Part shown: one piece after another, positions 48,801 through 54,173 of the stretch
Position numbering within the stretch: position 1 is the stretch's first letter
Layout of the letters: every line of letters starts with the position of its first letter
Assembly: GCA_000226015.1 (NCBI GenBank)
Contig: JH153936.1
Coordinates: 768 to 54,940 of the forward strand
Source of the DNA: Mnemiopsis leidyi
Lineage: Eukaryota > Ctenophora > Tentaculata > Lobata > Bolinopsidae
Reading direction: 5' to 3'
Length of the DNA: 54,173 nucleotides
Program-made: the position numbers and the translations under genes
Notes under the pieces: model-generated
Database searches by the model: none
What the model was told of the DNA's origin: nothing
Seen by the model: only the letters and a program-made list of their open reading frames with translations

Positions 48801-51800
48801 TAAATCCCGCCTCTTCCACGTCAAATGTATTGAGGAGTATGTCCGGACAATAGAAGTGTTTTGTAAAGCTGAGAGCCTGAACAGCAACGATTCTTTCGTC
48901 TACTTAGGACAGTATAAAACTTACATCTGGTACGGAAAGGTAAATAGAAACAGGGTTCAGGGTATAGTTACCATAGTTACGGAGATTATTTAGTCACCAT
49001 ATTTGTGGAGATAGTTACGATAGTTACGTAGCTTATTTGGTTGCCATAGTGATGAAGATAATAAGGTTACCATAGTTACGGAGATTATCAAGTTACCATA
49101 GTTACGGAGATTATTTAGTCGCCATATTTTCGGACATAGTTACGATAGTTACGTAGATTACGTAGATAGTTACGATAGTTACGTATATTATTTGGTTTCT
49201 ATTGTAACGGGGATTATTTAGTTGTCATAGTAATGAAGATAATAAGGTTACCATAGTTACGGAGATTATCAAGTTACCATATTTACGGAGATTATTTAGT
49301 TTATATAGTAACAGAGATTATTAAGTTACCATAGTAACGAAGATAATTAGGTTACCATAGTTACGAAGATTATTAGGTTACCATTGTTACGGAGATTATC
49401 AAGTTACCTTAGTTTCGGAGATTATTTAGTTACCATAGTTACGGAGATTATTTAGTTACCACAGTTACGGAGATAATTGAGTTACCATAGCTGCAGGGAG
49501 ATATGCATGTCTTTATATAGCTGGCCTTTGTTTACCTTCGTACACTTTTGATCCAGAGATTTAGTTGAAAACTATTTGTCAGAAGTGTGTATAGTGATTT
49601 GGTTAGTATAGTAATTTAGTTACAATAGTTGCTATTGTGTATGCCGTTGCCGATAATAGCTCTACCCGGTTACCTCAGCATATGCCACCCCCACACTCAC
49701 ACTTTACACGGTTATTTACATCAGTCCCGTCCGCATGTGGAGCGTAGAGTGAACCCTCTAGATGACGTAAGCTGAGTGCTGTGAAAAGTGGATCATGCTT
49801 TTACATTTGTGTTATTAGTGCTGGTTATTGCAATAAAATAGTAGGTGTCAGCACCCAAATAACTTCATATCAAAAATGCTAACCCACTATAACCAAGTTT
49901 TTAGCGCGGAGGTGTAACCCTGGTGATATCTGTAACTTACTTCGGACCTCTACAGGGCTGTGATGCTGAAGAGAAGTACACCGCCAAAATGTTATCTCAA
50001 AAACTTGACAGACAGAGTCTTATCGGAGCTTCACCTTTATCTGGTATAGTAACTGTTACTACTTACAACTTATTAATCATACTCAGGGTTACCAGTGACC
50101 TTGAAAACATTGAGAATCCTGGAAAATCTTAAAAACTTCATAAATTGTAATTGCGACCTTAAAAAACTTGAAAACGCCGGAGTTACAGGATTTCCTAGGT
50201 TTTTAAGGTCACGACCCAAAATTATACCTATATCTAGCTATCATATAAGTTAGACCTAATCATTATTCCAAGAATTGTACCTAGCTCGATGTGGTTCTGA
50301 TTAAACTTTTCTCAAATTATACAGAGCAAAGTAGCTACTATAGCTAGTTTGGGCTTGAAAATGACTCCAAAGTGGCCTTGGAAAACTCTTAAAAGTGTCT
50401 CAAAAATTACTGGAATCCTTGATCATAATTGCTTATGTAAATAAATGAAGTATGGAGTCAGCCAAAATTTTGCAATGTCCGTGATATTCTTCGATTACGT
50501 CAAGTTCGATAGTCGGAATAACCTCTTGAAAGAAAGGCAACTCTCGAGGTAGTTTTTGAGATGGTTACGACGCCAGAAAAAGTCCTTAAAATTTTGTTCA
50601 ATTTTTCTGTGTGCCGTAGGTGGACTCTGCTAAGCTTAGTAAATATTCTTGAGACTCTTTGTTTACGTCAAGTTCGATAGTTGGAATAACCTTTTAAAGT
50701 TTCAAGGCGACTGTAGAGGTAGTTTTGAGATTGCTAAGACGCCAAAAACGTCCATAAAATTTTTCTATGTGAATATATGTGTTCATGTAAATATGTGTTT
50801 ATGTAAATAGGTTTATGTACATATGTATAAAGTATATGTATACATTATGATGTTATTCTATACTGCAAAGGCCCAAATCTCCCTCGCCAGTGGCGAGTCG
50901 CCACCCATACTGCTTGATTTAGACAATCGTATTGTTATATCCGATAGGGAACACATATCTCGGGACATGTACAACTTTAAGTCATGCTAATGCTACTTAC
51001 CTTACTCACAGCTAACCCAGAGTACACAATGGCCACCATACAATAGACAATCCAGTATCCACGTTGCAAAGTCGCACGTTACTACAACCGGTAACCGGAC
51101 TGTTGTCCGAAGCAGACTGTCCGAAAATTCTCTCTGTGTTCCGGGGGGTTAGCAGGATGTGAGCTAGAGGCTTGGGCATGTTTGCTGCGTCGAGCCATGC
51201 GGCTGAGAGAGGATCCCTGGCACCCAATGTTCGCTATGGCTTCAACCAGTCAACCACAATCCGGAAACTAATTCAACGCAGATTTACTAAATATTTCTTT
51301 GGGAGGTCTCCTTGTGCTGCTCTTCGCTTGAGGATCTGTAAGATGATGTGGAGTGTCGTTTTGGCAGTTTAAGGGTCGTGGTCTGGAACAGGAGTTGAAA
51401 GCTGTTTGTCGACAGTAGCGATGCGAGTTGAAAGCTGATTGTCGACAGTAGCGATGCGAGTTGAAAGCTGTTTGTCGACAGTAGCGATGCGAGTTGAAAG
51501 CTGTTTGTCGACAGTAGCGATGCGAGTTGAAAGCTGTTTGTCAACCGATACCGATACCGGGTATACAAATACCGGCTTCCAGTGACCACCCAATCTGCGT
51601 CGTCTATAACATTGTCCAATAATGTGGACCTTGTACAGCAATCTTAAAGTTTTGTCACTAGACCTTCTTAACGCAAGAGCAGAGTCAATACGATCTGTAC
51701 CACATTACCACAACCAGTTGGACAGCAGTATTTAACCTAAACTAGTGGACTGTTCTGCCTGGCGCACACCACATCATCTTGTCCGATTGGTAGCACATTA

Positions 51801-53270
51801 AATGCTGCTGACAGAATGAAGCTAGAAACCTCCAAGTTAAAGAATCTCCATGGAGATTTTCTTTCTGTGCCATTTAGACTTAGAGTTATGTAATAGGGTG
51901 GCAGGTCCTAGCTTAAACCACTCTTAAAGGTAGTGCGCCTCCCTTTATAGCACCGCCCTTGACACACCGGCGAGTAAGCACTTAATCAATCGTATCACGA
52001 AACAAATATGTTTTGCCATACTCATAGTTCAATGGAGTATGTTATAGTTATACATGAAAACATTATCCTCTTAGTTGACACACATTAGCTAAAACATCAC
52101 TCTTTTTCAGTAAACACGATAGAGATGGAAGAAGGAAATGAGCCGGATGAGTTTTGGGAGGTGTTGGGAGGAAAGGCCGAGTACGCCAGCGGAGCAGAAC
52201 TTGAGAGTCTCGTGAACGAGCGACCCCCAAGACTCTTCCAGCTGAGTAACGCTATTGGAATCTTCTCTGTAGAAGAGATATATCATTTTAACCAGGACGA
52301 TCTCATTGAAGACGACGTGATGTTATTAGATGTAGGAAATACGGTGAGTTTTTGTCAGTTGTTTTCAAGGGTGGGGCAACCATCCCAACCGTTCTTTGTT
52401 TTTTCTGGATGTACTTGTTTGTCAATCCGCCACCTTACATGACATCTAACGTACTGAATAACAAATCTTTTGATTTCAGCTTTACGTGTGGATTGGAAAA
52501 GGAGCAAACGAAATTGAGAAGAAGCAGAGTCTGATAGCGGCGAAGGAGTTCATTAAGAACGACCCCTCAGGTCGAAGTGAGAGCGACGTGGAGATGTTCG
52601 TTGTCAAGATGGGCTTCGAACCGCCCAAGTTTACCGGACATTTCCAGGCCTGGGACCCCAGAAAATGGGCGGTATGTAACTTCAACTTCTAGTTCAGTAG
52701 TCTGTGTAACTTTAAATACACTGAACTTACAGGCCACCATTAAACTTTTCAACAATATTGCAGTAATCGAAAAGGGATGTCTCCTAAAATTTGCCGTTCT
52801 CCGATTAGGGCGGGAAAACATACGAGGAGTTGGTAAAGGAGCACTTCGGAGGTGACTGCAACGGAGTTCTCAGTTTGAACGAGGAGCTCGCTAAGTACTC
52901 TAAGAAATATCCCTACGAAATCCTTGTCAAGAAGATCGTCCCTGAGGGTGTAGATGTTGTCAACAAAGAGGTTATAAATCTGAAATGTAACCCTTCCATA
53001 GCCGCTACCGTGTCACCTTGACGGTTGTCACTGGCAGACAGAGCATTGCTTTGAAATTTATTTACTTTTTAAATTCTACATATGGTTTGCAGCTAATGAG
53101 TAATGAGCTTGCTATTTAAATGTTGTAATTGTGATCACATCGGATTTAAATTTCAGCGATACCTGACGGACGATGATTTCTTAGAGCTGTTTGGTATGAC
53201 GCTGTCTGACTACGACGCATTACCACGTTGGAAACAACTCAGAGCCAAGAAAATGGTGAAACTTTTTTAG
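36812..53270 (+). CDS. Villin: six gelsolin domains plus headpiece, 15 visible exons
   Basis: Calcium-regulated actin severing, capping and bundling protein. Visible exons: 36812-36860, 40112-40221, [missing part], 45766-45896, 46023-46239, 46621-46728, 46964-47064, 47309-47741, 47862-48005, 48343-48553, 48797-48939, 49956-50043, 52111-52343, 52480-52671, 52809-52970, 53157-53270. Phases agree throughout. Landmarks: [18 protein letters not shown] (domain 1 start), [10 protein letters not shown] (end of 1), [11 protein letters not shown] (2), DDAFILDMG...YAWIGKGA (3), [12 protein letters not shown] with [12 protein letters not shown] (4), RLFHVK (5), [20 protein letters not shown] (6). The headpiece contains [17 protein letters not shown] and ends VKLF. 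A charged linker ([12 protein letters not shown]) separates domains 3 and 4. About 811 aa are visible. Roughly 50 residues of domain 1 are absent between 40221 and 45766, probably because of the gap at 40882. The headpiece keeps the crown Trp, but the usual KKEKGLF end reads KKMVKLF. Confidence 0.95.
36861..40111. other. Villin intron 1 (from exon 1c)
   Basis: No coding exon recognised. Holds a 32-bp direct duplication (about 37964-38027, GGTAGATGATAATAATTAAT), the 14-bp palindrome GCCAAAATTTTGGC at 38517-38530, the 30-bp tandem array at 38811-39045, and a cluster of GTAACCA/CCATGGT words at about 39660-39760. Confidence 0.55.
38811..39045. repeat. 30-bp tandem repeat, about 8 copies, open on both strands
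   Basis: The unit AGTTATACTCTGATAGAGCA plus AATAGAGAAA has a period of exactly 30. Because 30 is a multiple of 3, it gives open frames with a 10-residue period on both strands ([10 protein letters not shown] on plus, [10 protein letters not shown] on minus). I treat these as by-products of the repeat inside villin intron 1. Confidence 0.95.
40783..40855 (-). tRNA. tRNA-like gene, nominal anticodon GTC, with C at position 33
   Basis: On the minus strand a 73-nt cloverleaf fits: acceptor GCGACGG/CTGTCGC, D arm GCTCAGTCGGTAGAGC, anticodon stem TTGG/CCAA with loop ACGTCAA, and T arm GTGGGTTCAAGCCCCAT. TTTT follows four bases after the 3' end, a possible Pol III terminator. The loop has C where nearly all tRNAs have U33, and the top pair of the anticodon stem is mismatched. 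So it may be a tRNA-Asp(GTC) relative that has decayed, or the head of a SINE. It lies in villin intron 2, antisense, next to the assembly gap. Confidence 0.6.
40882..40891. other. Assembly gap (10 N)
   Basis: Ten N. The round number suggests a placeholder of unknown size. It falls in the interval where the missing domain 1 exon of villin must be. Confidence 0.95.
40892..42361. other. Villin intron 2, left part, no recognised gene
   Basis: About 1.5 kb of A/T-rich sequence without supported coding regions. I searched it in all frames for the missing gelsolin domain 1 segment (GDSYIVL-, FWIG- or SSQDE-like) and did not find it. Confidence 0.5.
42362..42375. promoter_or_regulatory. RFX X-box upstream of the nested helical gene
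   Basis: GTTGCCATGGAAAC is an excellent match to the RFX-family X-box (two GTTGCC-type half sites, spacing 2). It is 402 bases upstream of the start codon at 42764. In animals X-boxes near promoters mark many ciliary genes. The site alone does not prove use. Confidence 0.5.
42764..43928 (+). CDS. Unrecognised helical / coiled-coil protein (2 exons), nested in villin intron 2
   Basis: I do not recognise the family. Exons 42764-42979 and 43068-43928 join in phase 0 (CAG|GTCAGT ... CCACCAG|GAC) and give 358 aa plus TAG. Residues about 8-75 look like a coiled coil ([20 protein letters not shown]). Residues about 73-255 are basic and strongly helical with related segments ([56 protein letters not shown]) that look like four variants of one 30-40 residue helical unit. 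The last 100 residues are Ser/Pro/Arg-rich and disordered. No membrane or signal sequence. It lies on the same strand as villin inside a villin intron, so it needs its own promoter; the X-box at 42362 is a candidate element. Confidence 0.75.
43929..45329. other. Villin intron 2, right part, no recognised gene
   Basis: About 1.4 kb of A/T-rich sequence after the nested gene. No coding signal, and no AATAAA close to the nested gene's stop codon was recognised. Confidence 0.45.
45330..45760. repeat. Degenerate tandem repeat of GGTTGCTAGGTTAC-like units
   Basis: About a dozen copies of a unit of roughly 30-40 bp, such as AAAATAACCTACCATGGTTGCT plus AGGTTACT, run up to the acceptor of the villin exon at 45766. 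The core GGTTGCTAGGT is the same word found in the NCAPD2 exon 11 donor array. Confidence 0.85.
48960..49495. repeat. Degenerate tandem repeat of GTTACCATAGTTACGGAGAT units
   Basis: Roughly 27-29-bp units, each with GTTACCATAGTTACGGAGAT followed by TATTTAG or TATCAAG, fill most of the first half-kilobase of the intron after the exon at 48797-48939. A looser relative lies at 48050-48310 in the preceding intron. Confidence 0.88.
50044..52110. other. Villin intron between domain 5 and domain 6 exons
   Basis: About 2 kb with no coding exon recognised. Holds an imperfect direct duplication (about 50496-50612 and 50664-50775, words TACGTCAAGTTCGATAGT, GGAATAACC, GAGGTAGTTTT) and the 33-bp array at 51394-51542. 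Confidence 0.55.
51394..51542. repeat. 33-bp tandem repeat, about 4.5 copies
   Basis: The unit GTTGAAAGCTGTTTGTCGAC plus AGTAGCGATGCGA starts at 51394, 51427, 51460, 51493 and 51526. The minus-strand open frames here ([11 protein letters not shown] repeated) result from the period being a multiple of 3. Confidence 0.95.
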
Positions 53271-54173
53271 ACTTCGCCGCCAATCAAGGAGCGGGATTCA
53301 GAAAGACTTGGTAAATGCTACTTTGTAGTTGTACGAAATTTAGCCGATTATGTTCTTCGAATTTTACTTAAAAAAGGGAGAGAACCAATAATGCTATATA
53401 TAAACCTCTATGAATCACGTGCGGTAATAAGTAGCATATTTCTATTTAAATAAATTTGCATTGTTTTCAACCAACGTTTCCATTAATGAACATTTAACTG
53501 AATTCTGATTTGACGAATGTGATTGCAGAACGTGTTACTGAGTTTTACTGCTTTTCACTATGTATAAAGATAAAGGTATGCCCTATTTTGTTTTTATTTT
53601 TAATGATGACCCAATGCTCGAAGAATATCGATTGATGGTAGTATTTTATTCTAAGTAGATTAATAAGTAATGCCTTCAGTAAGTTTTAAACTTTTTCATG
53701 TGCTCAAGGCATTATAATTATTAAGTGCTATACTTAGTGTTTTGTTTTGATGTAAGTATCAAGTTTTAAATATATGCAGTAGATTGGATATAAAAACTTC
53801 TTTTGGGAAGTCTTTTCAAACTCAACTGCAACACTACATAGATTCACTTATAGTTTTTTTTCAACATTCGACAGTAAGCATTTTCAATATCAGAGATTAC
53901 ACTTGTAACGAAAATGAAACAAAAAGCTTTCAGTTTTATGACAGTGCTCCTTACTCTGGGAGTTTTTTATTGCTTTTTGATTTCGAAAACAGGCCAGAAC
54001 TTAACGATGACATTTGATACGCCCTTTATATGTTTGTGATTTTTAATTCTGGGCAAATGTTTTTAGCATTGAAATGAAATGTTGATTTAACAGTATATAC
54101 AGAACAATTTACCGTTCGAATCTCAAACAGGTAGAAATGTTTACTTTTTGACTATCTGAATCTCTCTCTCTCT
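53271..54173 (+). other. Villin 3' flank ending in a CT microsatellite
   Basis: A/T-rich. AATAAA near 53449 is a likely villin polyadenylation signal, about 180 bases after the stop. A 77-codon open frame at 53784-54017 has no recognisable features and A/T-driven composition, so it is not called. The window ends in (TC)n from 54161. Confidence 0.6.

Noticed and set aside
51287..51641. Minus-strand open frames with repeated [11 protein letters not shown]
   Set aside because: Explained by the 33-bp tandem repeat, whose period is a multiple of 3.
53784..54017. 77-codon open frame after villin
   Set aside because: A/T-driven composition, no splice context, no recognisable motif; lies in 3' flank.

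Overview
The window is eukaryotic nuclear DNA from an animal whose species I cannot name. The genes have many introns with GT/AG ends, and they encode animal-type proteins: a condensin I HEAT subunit, a TPX2 spindle protein, a six-domain villin with a headpiece, and a rhodopsin-like receptor. The non-coding DNA is A/T-rich and full of minisatellites, MITE-like elements, tRNA-derived sequence and a decayed LINE. This looks like an invertebrate; nothing I can read fixes the phylum. There are two assembly gaps (11424-11804 and 40882-40891).

Layout. 1-3700 is a repeat bed: GC-rich direct repeats, a TATA box, duplicated 221-bp and 89-bp blocks, and a LINE reverse transcriptase remnant split by a hAT-type MITE with an exact 8-bp target duplication. 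3849-5403 is a compact TPX2 gene (3 exons, 364 aa). 6311-21461 is NCAPD2 (18 exons rebuilt here with all phases agreeing, about 1324 aa). Its introns hold a tRNA-Ser gene, an intronless RING-H2 gene and an intronless GPCR gene (both on the minus strand), a long hairpin and a foldback element. 22569-24267 (minus, 2 exons) and 24699-26302 (plus, at least 4 exons) are two unrecognised genes. 26303-31291 is gene-poor. About 31292-53270 is a villin gene with three candidate first exons. One large villin intron contains a separate two-exon helical gene on the same strand, with a consensus RFX X-box upstream. 53271-54173 is villin 3' flank ending in a CT microsatellite.

How the parts relate. TPX2, NCAPD2 and the TRAIP-like RING gene all belong to families used in mitosis or late replication and lie within 18 kb; this may be chance. 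The most unusual structural signal is that three NCAPD2 splice junctions (the exon 1 donor, exon 10 acceptor and exon 11 donor) sit inside tandem duplications. These have copied coding sequence plus the splice site into the intron, giving arrays of competing donors or acceptors. In villin, the headpiece exon follows a weak donor; retaining that intron would give a headpiece-less, gelsolin-like protein. The middle of the first gelsolin domain is missing from the visible sequence and probably lies in the 10-N gap.
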